Below are positions 24,891 to 33,698 of a DNA stretch of 41,451 nt, piece after piece. A program made the position numbers and the translations under genes. The stretch's first letter is position 1. Each line of letters opens with the position of its first letter. The notes below the pieces were generated by a model. It saw only the letters and a list, made by a program, of their open reading frames with translations. It was not told the DNA's origin and ran no database searches. Source of the stretch: JABACD01 sp047639675. Its GTDB lineage: Bacteria > Planctomycetota > UBA1135 > GCA-002686595. The stretch spans positions 1 to 41,451 of the forward strand of contig JBLIOI010000030.1 in the NCBI GenBank assembly GCA_047639675.1. The letters run 5' to 3'.

Positions 24891-26330
24891 ATGTCTGTGC
24901 CCAAAAAGATGCTCCCCAATCGATCCGCGTTGACCCTTGTAGCGACCGTGCTCATCCTGTGCGCCGCAGGTTGTTTCCAGGAGGACGCGGAGTCGTTGCG
25001 CAGCGAACCTCCTGCGCTTGTGATCATGCTGTCGATTGACACCCTGCGTGCCGATCGGCTTGACCTCTACGGCTATGGCCGTGAGACGGCGCCGAACCTG
25101 ACCGCTATCGCAAAGGATGCGGCAGTTTTTCGCACGGCGCTATCGCAAGCTTCGCAGACCCTGGTGTCGCACAAGTCAATGTTCACCGGCAAGACGCCCA
25201 TGCGTTTGATGCGTGAACAGACAGGTGCTGATCTCGAACGGTTGGGTGCGATTGAAGAACCCTACGATTTTTTGGTGAGCACTTTGGCTGGTGTGCAAGG
25301 ACACATGGCCAAGGACTTGAGCGAAGCCGGTTACCGCAGCGCGGCTTTTGTCGACGGCGGATGGATGCGCAAGGGTATGGGCTTCGAGGGGGGCTTCGAT
25401 AGTTTCGATGACACGGGAGGTGGGCTGGCCGGAATCTTACCCAAGGCCATCGATTGGATTGATCGTGAACAGAGTGGGTTCTTGTTCTTGCAGACCTACG
25501 ACGTCCATTGCCCGTACAAGTCGCGCGAACCGTACAACAGCCGTTTCTGCCGCAACCATCGCAGGCACATGCCGATGGGGGAGGCTTGCCCCAAGAGTCA
25601 CCTGCACCAGGTCGAGCTCTCCGATGCAGATCGCGCCGCGATTCGAGATCACTACGATGGAGGGATTGCGAGCGCAGACGCTTACGTTGGCGAGTTGATC
25701 GATCACTTGCGCAAGTCTGGGCTCTACGACGAAGCGCTGATAGTGATCACTTCCGATCACGGTGAGGGGCTCGGTGATCATGCACAGTTTGGTCATGGTG
25801 GCTTGTATCTGGAGCAGCTCCTGGTCCCCTTGATCATCAAGTTCCCGAAGAGTTGGGAGCTGCCTACGGGGATGATCGAAGAGAACGTGGAACTGGTGGA
25901 CCTCTTGCCTACCCTGTTCGAAGCTTGCGGACTGCCGTTACCCGAGGATCTCGACGGGCGCTCCTTGATGCCTACGATTCTGGGCGAGCAAAAGGGCCGG
26001 CGCTTTCTTGTAGCGCAGACAACCTTTCGTGAGTGGACCACCGAGGGAACGGTTACGAACCTGACGAAGCGCGTCGTAGTCGAGCCGGGCAAGTGGTTTC
26101 TGATTCACGACTACGCAGCCGGGACTGTAGAGACCTATTCGCTAGGAGATGATCCAGCGTGCCTGAACGATCTAGCGGGTGAGCAGCCGCAAGAGGTGAT
26201 CGACTTACTCTCCAGCCTGGAGTCGCGCGACCTTGGCGAGACGGGCGCCGCATTCCGCGCACCGGAGTCGCGCGAGTTCAGCGCGGAGATGAAGGCGCAG
26301 CTTGAGAAGCTGGGATACACCGGCGGTTAA
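24891..26330 (+). CDS. Alkaline-phosphatase-superfamily (sulfatase-fold) lipoprotein
   Basis: A 479-residue protein with a lipoprotein signal peptide (lipobox CAAGC, C28). Metal-binding and fold landmarks of the sulfatase/phosphatase superfamily are present: LSIDTLRADRL (D50), SHKSMFTGKTP, TYDVHCPY, and ITSDHGEGLGDHAQFGHGG with the paired Asp-His. The residue at the nucleophile position appears to be T90 (SQTLVSH) rather than the Cys/Ser of CxPxR sulfatases, so no formylglycine is expected and a phosphatase or phosphotransferase activity on the cell-envelope side fits better. A sulfatase annotation by homology would be misleading. The stop overlaps the convergent ispF stop by 4 bp. Confidence 0.9.
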   Translation: MSVPKKMLPNRSALTLVATVLILCAAGCFQEDAESLRSEPPALVIMLSIDTLRADRLDLYGYGRETAPNLTAIAKDAAVFRTALSQASQTLVSHKSMFTGKTPMRLMREQTGADLERLGAIEEPYDFLVSTLAGVQGHMAKDLSEAGYRSAAFVDGGWMRKGMGFEGGFDSFDDTGGGLAGILPKAIDWIDREQSGFLFLQTYDVHCPYKSREPYNSRFCRNHRRHMPMGEACPKSHLHQVELSDADRAAIRDHYDGGIASADAYVGELIDHLRKSGLYDEALIVITSDHGEGLGDHAQFGHGGLYLEQLLVPLIIKFPKSWELPTGMIEENVELVDLLPTLFEACGLPLPEDLDGRSLMPTILGEQKGRRFLVAQTTFREWTTEGTVTNLTKRVVVEPGKWFLIHDYAAGTVETYSLGDDPACLNDLAGEQPQEVIDLLSSLESRDLGETGAAFRAPESREFSAEMKAQLEKLGYTGG

Positions 26331-26809
26331 CGCTCTAGCAAACAGATGGCTTGCACGGCTACGCCCGTCCCACCAGCCAGAGCGCCCATCCCTTCTAAAG
26401 TTTTGCCCTTGACGTTTACAGCGTCAACCTCGACCGCAAGCAGCGCCGCAATCCGCTCGCGCATCTCCGCGCGGTGCGGTGCAATCCTGGGACCTTCTGT
26501 GGCGATTACAATGTCCACGTTGCCCACCTTCCAGCCCGCTTGATGGACACGACTGACAGCTTCCGTCAACAAGTCCGTACTGCGCGCGCCTTTCCACTTG
26601 TCGTCCGTGTCTGGAAATAGCGTGCCTATGTCGTCCAAGCCCGCCGCGCCTAAGATCGCATCGATGACCGCGTGCAACACGGCATCTCCATCCGAGTGAC
26701 CTTTCGGCCCCTTGGGATGCGGTAATAGGATTCCACCCAGGATGCAGGGGCGGCCTTCAACGAGCTGATGTAGGTCAAAGCCGAGACCTGTTCTGATTCT
26801 TGTTGCCAT
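26327..26809 (-). CDS. ispF: 2-C-methyl-D-erythritol 2,4-cyclodiphosphate synthase
   Basis: A 160-residue protein of standard IspF length. It converts CDP-ME 2-phosphate to MEcPP with release of CMP in the MEP isoprenoid pathway. Diagnostic features are the metal-binding GFDLHQL (D12, H14), the HSDGDAVLHAVIDAILGAAGLDDIG signature, FPDTD, and the C-terminal NVKGKTLEGMGALAGGTGVAVQA loop. ispD lies 3 bp upstream on the same strand, forming a typical ispDF pair, here as separate genes rather than the fused form. Confidence 0.97.
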   Translation of the reverse strand: MATRIRTGLGFDLHQLVEGRPCILGGILLPHPKGPKGHSDGDAVLHAVIDAILGAAGLDDIGTLFPDTDDKWKGARSTDLLTEAVSRVHQAGWKVGNVDIVIATEGPRIAPHRAEMRERIAALLAVEVDAVNVKGKTLEGMGALAGGTGVAVQAICLLER

Positions 26810-26812
26810 AGC

Positions 26813-27541
26813 TCAGGCCTTTGCGCGGGCTTCGAGGATTGCGGTGACGATGGCTAAGTCTTGCATCGTTGTAAGTTTCAGATTGGTTGATTCGCCGCTG
26901 ACGATCGGAAGCGGTCCGACGTAATGCTCATGCAAGGCTGCGTCATCTGTCGGAACGAGTTGGTCTATTTCCGCGCGCTGTAACAAGTCGAGGATGAGTT
27001 CACGTCGAAAAGCCTGTGGGGTTTGACCGGCCCAGAGCTTCGTGCGGTCGAGGGTGCGCGTAGAGTTTTCGCCATCCAGGCTCTCCTTGATCGTGTCACT
27101 CACAGGGACCGCAACTAAGGCGGCACCCGACAGCGCGGCACTGGCCAGAACACGATCGATGATATCCGGCGTGATGAGCAGGCGAGCTGCGTCATGTATC
27201 GCGACGATCTTGGACGACTTGTTGGATGCCATCACGCCGGCTCGCACGGACGCGGTACGGCTATCTCCTCCGGCCACCACCGCACTCAACTTGGCAAATT
27301 CCTCGCGGCCCTCCGCGACCTCGCGCACGCGGTTCAGATCGCTTGGGTGGGCCACGATTACAATCTCGTCGATGGATTGTGCTTCTTGAAAAGCCGCACA
27401 TGTGTGCGCGAGGACCATCTTGCCCGCGATTTCAAGGAAGGGCTTGCGCTCGCCATCCGCCAATTTCATGCGGGTGCCCTCACCGGCAGCAACGATTACG
27501 GCAGTCGAGAAGGGTCTTTGGGCACTTGTGGAGTCGCTCAT
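26813..27541 (-). CDS. ispD: 2-C-methyl-D-erythritol 4-phosphate cytidylyltransferase
   Basis: A 242-residue nucleotidyltransferase of the IspD family. It joins CTP and MEP to give CDP-ME. The N-terminal VIVAAGEGTRMK holds the glycine-rich CTP loop with R24, and K33 follows in ERKPFLEIAGKMVLAHT. HDAARLLIT and TLDRTKLWAGQTPQAFRRELIL are IspD signatures, and TDDAALHEHYVGPLPIVSGESTNLKLTTMQDL closes the fold. It is first in the ispD-ispF pair and divergent from ruvC across 71 bp. Confidence 0.96.
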   Translation of the reverse strand: MSDSTSAQRPFSTAVIVAAGEGTRMKLADGERKPFLEIAGKMVLAHTCAAFQEAQSIDEIVIVAHPSDLNRVREVAEGREEFAKLSAVVAGGDSRTASVRAGVMASNKSSKIVAIHDAARLLITPDIIDRVLASAALSGAALVAVPVSDTIKESLDGENSTRTLDRTKLWAGQTPQAFRRELILDLLQRAEIDQLVPTDDAALHEHYVGPLPIVSGESTNLKLTTMQDLAIVTAILEARAKA

Positions 27542-27612
27542 GGTCGGAAGGCGCTAAAGCCTGTGGCTGGAGCCTACAGTCCGCTCCTCCGCAAAGGTAC
27601 GCTCGCAGCAGG

Positions 27613-28182
27613 ATGACAAGCCGAGATGAAGAAATGACCGCCCGGGTTCCGGACAATTGCCCCTGGGATATCGTGCTCGGGATCGATCCAGGGACGCGCA
27701 TCTTGGGTTACGGCGCGCTCGTCTGCGCGGACGACGGTCCACGGCTCTTGGCGGCGGGGGACATCCGGCCCCAGGGCGAGGCCGGTTTCGAGCGCCTCGG
27801 CGACCTGCGCCGGGAGATCGATTCCCTTTTGACGCGCCTGCGTCCGTCGGTCGTGGTGGTCGAAGGCGCTTTCTTCGCTCAAAACGTGCAATCGGCCATG
27901 CGGCTCGGCGAGGCGCGCGGCGTGATCCTGGCGGGCGCGGCAGTACAAGGTGCCCAAGTCGTCGAATACGCGCCGGCCGTGGCGCGCAAAACTTTGCTTG
28001 GAAACGGGAACGCGAGCAAGGAGCAGATGGCGGCGATGGTCGCTACACTACTCGGGCTCAGCGAGCCGCCGCGACCACTCGATGTCACGGATGCACTCTC
28101 GCTGGCATTGGCCTACATCCACCGCGGCCGGACGCTCGCCAGCTTGGCGCGCAAGAGCTCCAAGTCGCGGCTTCAACCGTGA
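27613..28182 (+). CDS. ruvC: Crossover junction endodeoxyribonuclease RuvC
   Basis: A 189-residue protein from ATG 27613 (an in-frame ATG at 27634 is an alternative). It resolves Holliday junctions. The acidic catalytic residues are visible: the first Asp in VLGIDPGTRILGYG, a Glu in VVVEGAFFAQNVQSAMRLGEARGV, and the terminal pair in LDVTDALSLALAY. ASKEQMAAMVATLLGL is also typical. The frame opens upstream at 27226 inside ispD on the other strand, but RuvC homology begins about residue 20 from the chosen start. ruvA and ruvB are not in the window. Confidence 0.95.
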   Translation: MTSRDEEMTARVPDNCPWDIVLGIDPGTRILGYGALVCADDGPRLLAAGDIRPQGEAGFERLGDLRREIDSLLTRLRPSVVVVEGAFFAQNVQSAMRLGEARGVILAGAAVQGAQVVEYAPAVARKTLLGNGNASKEQMAAMVATLLGLSEPPRPLDVTDALSLALAYIHRGRTLASLARKSSKSRLQP

Positions 28183-28195
28183 ATTTCGTGACATC

Positions 28196-29152
28196 ATGAG
28201 CGAGAGCCCAGCATCACCTCAAGTTGACCCGTTGATCCTGGAACGCATTGAATTCGCGTTCCCAGCTCTCGTGGGAGATTTCAGAGTGCTCGAGCGTGAG
28301 CTCTCCTTCGATGGACGGCCGGTTGCTGACCTTTTGGGCTATTCCCGGGGTCAACTGCTTTTGATTCGCGTCTTCGGGGGCGAGGGCGAGGATGCGGTCC
28401 TGGCGGCTCTTGACGGTTTGGTTTTTGCGGAGACTCAATCGGAGATCCTCGATAGTTTTCTGCCGCCAGACACGCCCGAGGAAATCAGTACACGGGTTGT
28501 CTTGGTGTCGCTTTCAGGGTTCTCGACATTGCAGATGGAGCGTTTGTCGGTCTTGCAAGGAGACGGACTGTGGCTCTTGCGCAAGCGTGAGTTGCGCACG
28601 AAGAAAGGAACCCACACGCGTCTTGAACCGATCGACGTGGGGGACGGCCGCTCCCGGTCTCAGTCTGTTGACTTGCCCGCCTGGGCCATCTCCGAGCCTC
28701 ACCGTTCCTTCTTGGCATTGATCGCACCGGATCGTTTGAGTTTGGCGATTTCCCTGGTCGAGCGGGTCCGACGTATCGATTCGGACTGTTCTTGGGGATT
28801 TGAAGCTGAGAATCTCATTTGTGAGTTTGAGGGTGAGCGCCTGTGTTCCATCAGTTGGTTTGACGGACACCTGGAAGTCTTTCACGGCGAAGATCGGAGC
28901 GCTGTTCCGATCCGAGACGCGGCTGCCATCGACTTAGCTGTGGATGTGGTTCTCGCGGATTACCTCGCTCTTTTGAATGGCGGCAACAGCGCCAAAGAGC
29001 CGTCAATAAGGGTGATTCCGGCCGCGGATGCCTTCGACGAGGCTATCGATCTCGACGACCTAGATGATGAAATCCTCGACCAAGTTGAGCTTCGCCCGAC
29101 TTCACCAGAACCGCTTTTGACACGGGCTGAGATCGAGGCCTTTCAAGAGTGA
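28196..29152 (+). CDS. Protein of unknown function with acidic C-terminus
   Basis: A 318-residue protein from ATG 28196, 13 bp after ruvC and probably cotranscribed. I do not recognise the family. No signal peptide or membrane segment is visible. Residues about 1-120 and 125-275 look like alternating strands and helices; the last ~50 residues are very acidic (DEAIDLDDLDDEILDQVE) and probably disordered or a docking tail. Position next to ruvC does not prove a repair role. Confidence 0.8.
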   Translation: MSESPASPQVDPLILERIEFAFPALVGDFRVLERELSFDGRPVADLLGYSRGQLLLIRVFGGEGEDAVLAALDGLVFAETQSEILDSFLPPDTPEEISTRVVLVSLSGFSTLQMERLSVLQGDGLWLLRKRELRTKKGTHTRLEPIDVGDGRSRSQSVDLPAWAISEPHRSFLALIAPDRLSLAISLVERVRRIDSDCSWGFEAENLICEFEGERLCSISWFDGHLEVFHGEDRSAVPIRDAAAIDLAVDVVLADYLALLNGGNSAKEPSIRVIPAADAFDEAIDLDDLDDEILDQVELRPTSPEPLLTRAEIEAFQE

Positions 29153-29384
29153 TGGAATAGGGAAGAAGCCCTAGGGCACTCCCCGGAGAGGGATCCCAAT
29201 GCTCGATTAGTTTTGATTTCTTCCTCGCGGAGCCTTGGATCGAGCGAGTGAGTGGTGCAGCCTAATTTCCGACAGGGTCTTTTCTTGCTGTGAAATTTTT
29301 CATCATTGGGTTCTTCCTAGCGCACCTCAGCCCGCCGTGTTCGAGTTCGAACGCAGCGCGGTCAGAAGGGTGGGAGTACGCCCG

Positions 29385-30305
29385 ATGAATTGGGAACAGG
29401 CCCGCAAGCTCTTACCATTCGCACGAGTGGTCAAGAAAACGCGCGACGAACTGCAGGCGAAGGGACGAGCGCCGCGTCCCAAGCTCCCCGACATTCCGCG
29501 CGCTACGTCCCTGTGCGTGGCCAGCGGCAAGGGCGGCACAGGCAAATCGGTATTCACTGCTTCAATCGCCGCACGTATCTGTCGTCTCGGGCGAACGCTA
29601 ATCATGGATGCCGATATGGGGATCGGGAATGCCCACATACTTCAGGGGGTAGCGCCGGAACGTTCATTCGTCGAGTTGGTAGCCGGTACTGCTTCGCCCC
29701 ACGAAGTCGTGGCGCGTTGTAACGATCGGTTGGATCTGATTGCCGCTGGTTCGGGAGTTTCGAGTATGGCTGAGTTATCAGCATTCGAAATGCACCGCGT
29801 CGCCGAAGCGTTGGAGCAATTGGAAACCGAGTACAGTTACCTGATCGTCGACTCCGCCGCGGGGGTTTCCAATCAAACCGTAGCCTTTGCGTCGGCCTCT
29901 GATCTAGTCGTTGTGATCACGACGCCCGCCGTCACTGCGATGACTGATGCTTACGCCTTTATCAAGGTGCTCTTGCGATCAAATCCGCAGGCGATCCCCT
30001 TGCTCGTAGTGAATCGAGCTCACAGTACTGAAGAGGCGCAGTCGGTTGTCAAGCGTATGGGAACCGTTTGCGAGCGCTTTCTTTCGCGTTCGCCACGCTT
30101 CATCGGCTGGATTCCATTTGACGAAACCGTGATTGGAGCCATCAACGGCCGGCAGGCCCTCGTCGATTTTGACCCGACAGCGCCCGCTGCCCGCGCCTTA
30201 GAGAAACTGGCTTTAGTCTTGGCCGAAGAGTTTGATCGCCAGCGAGCGCGGGGAATTGGCCATGCACTTATGGGTCGGGTCGCCTACTCCCCAAAGCTCG
30301 CCTAG
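29385..30305 (+). CDS. FlhG/MinD-family ParA-like ATPase
   Basis: A 306-residue protein from ATG 29385, with GGGAG upstream; the frame opens at 29235 but the added 50 residues are not family-like. It has the deviant Walker A KGGTGKS (49-55, signature lysine K49), DADMGIGNAHILQGV (switch I region) and LIVDSAAGVSNQTV (Walker B). The run TTPAVTAMTDAYAFIKVL and the GWIPFDETV end are characteristic of FlhG/FleN (YlxH), the MinD relative that sets flagellar number. No flagellar genes are nearby, so the cargo it places is unknown. The N-terminal LLPFARVVKK segment differs from the DQAxxLR helix by which FlhG activates FlhF. Confidence 0.88.
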   Translation: MNWEQARKLLPFARVVKKTRDELQAKGRAPRPKLPDIPRATSLCVASGKGGTGKSVFTASIAARICRLGRTLIMDADMGIGNAHILQGVAPERSFVELVAGTASPHEVVARCNDRLDLIAAGSGVSSMAELSAFEMHRVAEALEQLETEYSYLIVDSAAGVSNQTVAFASASDLVVVITTPAVTAMTDAYAFIKVLLRSNPQAIPLLVVNRAHSTEEAQSVVKRMGTVCERFLSRSPRFIGWIPFDETVIGAINGRQALVDFDPTAPAARALEKLALVLAEEFDRQRARGIGHALMGRVAYSPKLA

Positions 30306-30457
30306 TGCTGGAGCGCAAGCGTTCAGATCGTGGCACTGCGCTAAGATCCGGCCTTGGGTGCTACTTCTGCTCGGACATCTGTACCTAGCTGCATGTCTGG
30401 GAAACGCTCCAACTGCCCCGGCACATCTTTTGTTATCGCTGCACCTTGTCTAGCGCT

Positions 30458-30743
30458 GTGGAGCGAATCCGCATCGAGAGCGAATATGACGGTCCCTTGC
30501 AGCTACTCGTTAGCAATGTAGGTAGTGGCCGGGGTAGCGGGTGGCCAATTTTCAGAGATCTTGCGTGAGAGCCGTCCCGATTTCCGGGTGATGTTCGTGT
30601 CCGGGTATCCGCATGAGGCGCTAGGCCAGCACGCGACTGTTGCGGATCACGATGGGTACTTGCCCGAACCCTTCACCCCGCACGATCTGGTCAAGATGGC
30701 AGGTAAGGTGTTCGATTACGGCGATGAGCAGATGCGGGGCTAG
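30458..30743 (+). pseudogene. Decayed response-regulator receiver domain (frameshifted, key residues lost)
   Basis: Two reading frames together rebuild the last two-thirds of a receiver domain of the hybrid-kinase type. Frame one, from 30458, gives EYDGPLQLLVSNVGSGRGSG; frame two, from about 30540, gives GGQFSEILRESRPDFRVMFVSGYPHEAL, then YLPEPFTPHDLVKMAGKVFD. They align without gap to the common pattern GPIDLLLTDVVMPGMSGRELAERLRxxRP...MSGY...KPFTP if one extra base lies near 30540. The phospho-acceptor Asp is Asn (30515-30517) and the conserved Lys of KPF is Glu. The first third of the domain is missing. The rest of 30306-30739 holds no other convincing gene. Confidence 0.65.
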
Positions 30744-32176
30744 TTCGAGTTCGACGAGACCGCGCGTGCCGGTTGACGATTCCAATTCGTGACGTCGACG
30801 CCGAATTGGCGCGCCAAGTCGCGTTGTATCATCGTCAAGGTGTTGTAGCCGAGACGCGCTAGATCGAGTTCGTAGCGGAGCTTGATTTCGAGTGCGCTGA
30901 GTTCTTCGGTAGACGGCTCCATGCCGAGCGCACGTTGGCGTTGCAGTTCACCGCACTCGGTCTCCGCTACGAAGAAGGGGGCAAGTGTTATGCCCTCGAT
31001 CTCGATACCTGGAACCAAAAGGAAGATGAGTGCCTTCGAAGTATCGGGCGCGGGCAGAGCTTGCATGCCCTGCCCGTGTGACTCGCCTGTTTGCAAGTCT
31101 GCGAACATCCACAATCCACTCTTGGAGTCGATGCCGATGGGTTGCATGCCGAACTGAATCTCCAACTGCAGGCCGCCAAAGGCCGGGAAGAGCGAAGTGT
31201 CGGCAAGGCTGACTTGGGCTGAACTCCAGGACTGCCTTTGTTCTTCGCGCCAGCTGCTCAATGCGGAATAGCGAGTTTGGTTACGGCTGATGTGCGCGCT
31301 GAGTTCTCCGCTTTCCGCCAGGGCCGATTGAGACTTGGCCAGGCTCTGTGCATCCGTGAGCCAGACTAAGATGCCATCTAAGTTGGCCGCTTTCGCAGGC
31401 CAGAAAGCTTGTTCGCGCTCGTACAGTTCGCTTTCTGCCACCCCGAAAGCAAAGCGTTTGGCGTCATCGCTCGTTCTTAGAGCGAGGTCGCGCTCGATTT
31501 TCAGCTCCTTGGCGAGGGTGATCTCGCGCTCTTCTAACTCAATCTTGTCTTCGCGTTCGCTCTGCAGGTCGCGCGCAAGATCTTCGCTGTGCTTGTTGAG
31601 TTCGTCTTGTTCGTTACGGGCAGTTGCCAGTTCACCTTCGAGAGCTTTGCCCGCTTTTGCGAGTTGCGCTTCGTTTCGGTGAGCGTCTTCAAGCTTGCGC
31701 TGCTGCGCCTGACCTTCGAGCTCCAGCCCCTTGTTTTCGCTAGCGAGAACTTCCGAAGACTCGAGCAAGGAAAAGGTCCACGCGCCGATAGCCATTGTGC
31801 TGAGGATGGCGGCTGCCGAGACGAACTTCCAACCGCCCTTGGCGGGGGATTCTTCGCTCGCGGCGGGAACCACTGGAGTGGTGGTGAGCTCAGGCTCTTC
31901 CGGCAATTGGACTTCGGTTAAAGGCCCCGGTTTCGCAGCCTGCTCAAGCGCAGGGTCTTCGCCCTTCTGTTGGCTCTTCAAAAGCGCCAACAAGCCGCGC
32001 ACGTTGTCCCAGTCCGCGTGCAAACCGTACAGTTCGTCGGCTTCCGCGTCGTGCTCTGCACAAAACTCCTCAAAGTCGGGAGCGGTGCCGCTCTCCATCT
32101 CTACGAGGAATTTTGCGAAGAGCTGCTCAGCCTCTGCTGAGTACTCGGAAGATCCGTAATTCGATTCGAGGTCCAT
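30740..32176 (-). CDS. Membrane coiled-coil protein related to kinase/FGE fusion proteins but lacking the kinase
   Basis: A 478-residue protein. Residues 1-70 (DFEEFCAEHDAEADELYGLHADWDNVRGLL) resemble the small N-terminal module that precedes Hanks-type kinases in large planctomycete proteins. There is no kinase domain; a Pro/Glu-rich linker leads to one membrane segment (about 115-140), then a long coiled coil (about 145-245). Residues about 335-420 (GLQLEIQFGMQPIGIDSKSGLWMFADLQTGES, then FLLVPG and ITLAPFFVAETEC) match the entry of formylglycine-generating-enzyme-like domains that usually follow, but the FGE core is absent. The product is thus a shortened relative; FGE activity is not expected. 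Family recall is from memory. Confidence 0.75.
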   Translation of the reverse strand: MDLESNYGSSEYSAEAEQLFAKFLVEMESGTAPDFEEFCAEHDAEADELYGLHADWDNVRGLLALLKSQQKGEDPALEQAAKPGPLTEVQLPEEPELTTTPVVPAASEESPAKGGWKFVSAAAILSTMAIGAWTFSLLESSEVLASENKGLELEGQAQQRKLEDAHRNEAQLAKAGKALEGELATARNEQDELNKHSEDLARDLQSEREDKIELEEREITLAKELKIERDLALRTSDDAKRFAFGVAESELYEREQAFWPAKAANLDGILVWLTDAQSLAKSQSALAESGELSAHISRNQTRYSALSSWREEQRQSWSSAQVSLADTSLFPAFGGLQLEIQFGMQPIGIDSKSGLWMFADLQTGESHGQGMQALPAPDTSKALIFLLVPGIEIEGITLAPFFVAETECGELQRQRALGMEPSTEELSALEIKLRYELDLARLGYNTLTMIQRDLARQFGVDVTNWNRQPARAVSSNSN

Positions 32177-32387
32177 CTGTCGATCTGGGTGCTTTGGGAG
32201 AGCCGCCCTGCCGCTTGGAACTTGCGGATCGCGGGCGTCTGGGAGGGAGTCTACCCGATGCTAGGGCGCGCTCGAAGTAGCGAAATTCTTCGTCCGATGA
32301 GAAACCGATTCGAGCGCTGATCGTCCGTTTAAGCAGCGCGGTTCACTTGGACCGCGACTCGTGTGGACAGATCAGAGGTGCAATACC

Positions 32388-33698
32388 ATGTGGAACATCA
32401 TTTTTGGCGCTGGGCTGGCGTGCTCGGCGCTGGCGCTTTCCGTTTCTCTTTCGTACTCGGGGGCCCGGAAAGATCTGGAAGACCCGCTGCTGTACTCAGT
32501 TAGGGGTGCTCACAGCGCAGACCGCTTCGGCACTGTGGTGGCGAATGTGGGCGATGTGGACGCGGATGGCGCCTCGGATTGGGCGGTGGGGGCACCACGT
32601 TTCGGGGGATTGCTGCCCTACGCAGGGCGCGTGCGTGTTTTTTCCGGGGCCACTGGGCAAGAGCTTTTAAGCTTCGAAGGCGATTCGGCTTCTGATGCCT
32701 TTGGAAGTAGTGTCGCCGGGGCAGGCGACGTGAACGCTGATGGGCACGCGGACGTAATTATCGGCGCACCGCGCGGTACGCCGAATAGCGGCAGCGCAGA
32801 GGTCCGCTCGGGGAGCGACGGGTCGGTCCTGTGGCGCTTCGAGGGGCGTGCCGCAGGCGATGAGTTTGGCAGATCGGTGGCTGGTGTGGGCGACGTCAAT
32901 GGCGACGGCCAACTCGACTTCGCGGTGGGCGCTCCGCACGCGGACGGCGGCGGTTCCAGCAGCGGCGAGTTGACCCTCTTTTCTGGAGCCGACGGCAGCG
33001 AGCTCTTCCATGTGCTGGGTAAGACCTGGGATCAACTCGGCCGTGCGGTTTGCGCCGCTGGCGATCTCGATCGAGACGGAAAGGCTGACGTGCTGGTGGG
33101 GGTGCCGTTTTCCGACACAGGAGCTTTCAACGGCGGCAGCGCATATGCCTTGTCCGGCGCGGACGGCAGTCTCTTATTTGAAGTGCACGGCAGCGGAATC
33201 GGTGATCAGCTTGGATTTAGCCTAGCGGCGGGTTCTGACGTGGATTTGGACGGAATCGGCGACATTCTATGTGCTGCGCCAGGAGCTGATGTGAACGGCG
33301 AGATCGATGCGGGCGCGGCTCTCTTATTTTCGGGTCGGGACGGAACTTTGATTCTGGAAGTGCCCGGTGAGCACGAGTCTGAATACATGTCTGCGGTGAG
33401 TTTCGTGGGGGATGTGAATGGCGATGGCCGTCCCGAACTGCTCGTCGGAGCGGCCGGCGCAAACGGAGGTTCATCCGAAGCTGGCCGCGTAAGATTGTTG
33501 TCGAGTCGCGACGGCCGTGAATTGCAGGGCTTGGAGGGCTTGCGCGCTCTGGATTGGTTCGGTGCTTCCGTCGCGGGTTTGCCGGATCTGAACGGCGATG
33601 GCTTGCCCGAATTTGTGGTGGGCGCGCCAGGCCACGATGACGAATTGGAGAGCTGGGGGTACGCACGCGTTTATAAGGCGCGCATGACTGACTCTTAG
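32388..33698 (+). CDS. Exported FG-GAP (integrin-alpha-like) beta-propeller protein
   Basis: A 436-residue protein from ATG 32388 with AGAGG nine bases upstream (GTG 32361 is an alternative). A short N-terminal hydrophobic segment (FGAGLACSALALSVSLSYS) is a signal peptide or anchor. Seven FG-GAP repeats follow, each with a D-x-D/N-x-D-G calcium loop and a V-GAP end, for example FGSSVAGAGDVNADGHADVIIGAP and FGASVAGLPDLNGDGLPEFVVGAP. Seven repeats fit a complete seven-bladed propeller. Repeat 6 lacks the F-G pair and ends in GAA. Such proteins are extracellular or surface-bound and may mediate adhesion; the ligand is unknown. The stop overlaps the convergent gene by 4 bp. Confidence 0.92.
   Translation: MWNIIFGAGLACSALALSVSLSYSGARKDLEDPLLYSVRGAHSADRFGTVVANVGDVDADGASDWAVGAPRFGGLLPYAGRVRVFSGATGQELLSFEGDSASDAFGSSVAGAGDVNADGHADVIIGAPRGTPNSGSAEVRSGSDGSVLWRFEGRAAGDEFGRSVAGVGDVNGDGQLDFAVGAPHADGGGSSSGELTLFSGADGSELFHVLGKTWDQLGRAVCAAGDLDRDGKADVLVGVPFSDTGAFNGGSAYALSGADGSLLFEVHGSGIGDQLGFSLAAGSDVDLDGIGDILCAAPGADVNGEIDAGAALLFSGRDGTLILEVPGEHESEYMSAVSFVGDVNGDGRPELLVGAAGANGGSSEAGRVRLLSSRDGRELQGLEGLRALDWFGASVAGLPDLNGDGLPEFVVGAPGHDDELESWGYARVYKARMTDS

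Noticed and set aside
29385..30305. Naming the ATPase MinD or FlhG outright
   Set aside because: The sequence leans to FlhG, but no flagellar or min genes are nearby, so the symbol is left empty.
30306..30457. Histidine-kinase ATPase remnant upstream of the receiver fossil (PGTSFVIAAP resembles the G-T-T-F-x-I end)
   Set aside because: The match is about ten residues, with no N, G1 or G2 box upstream; it is too weak to report as a feature.
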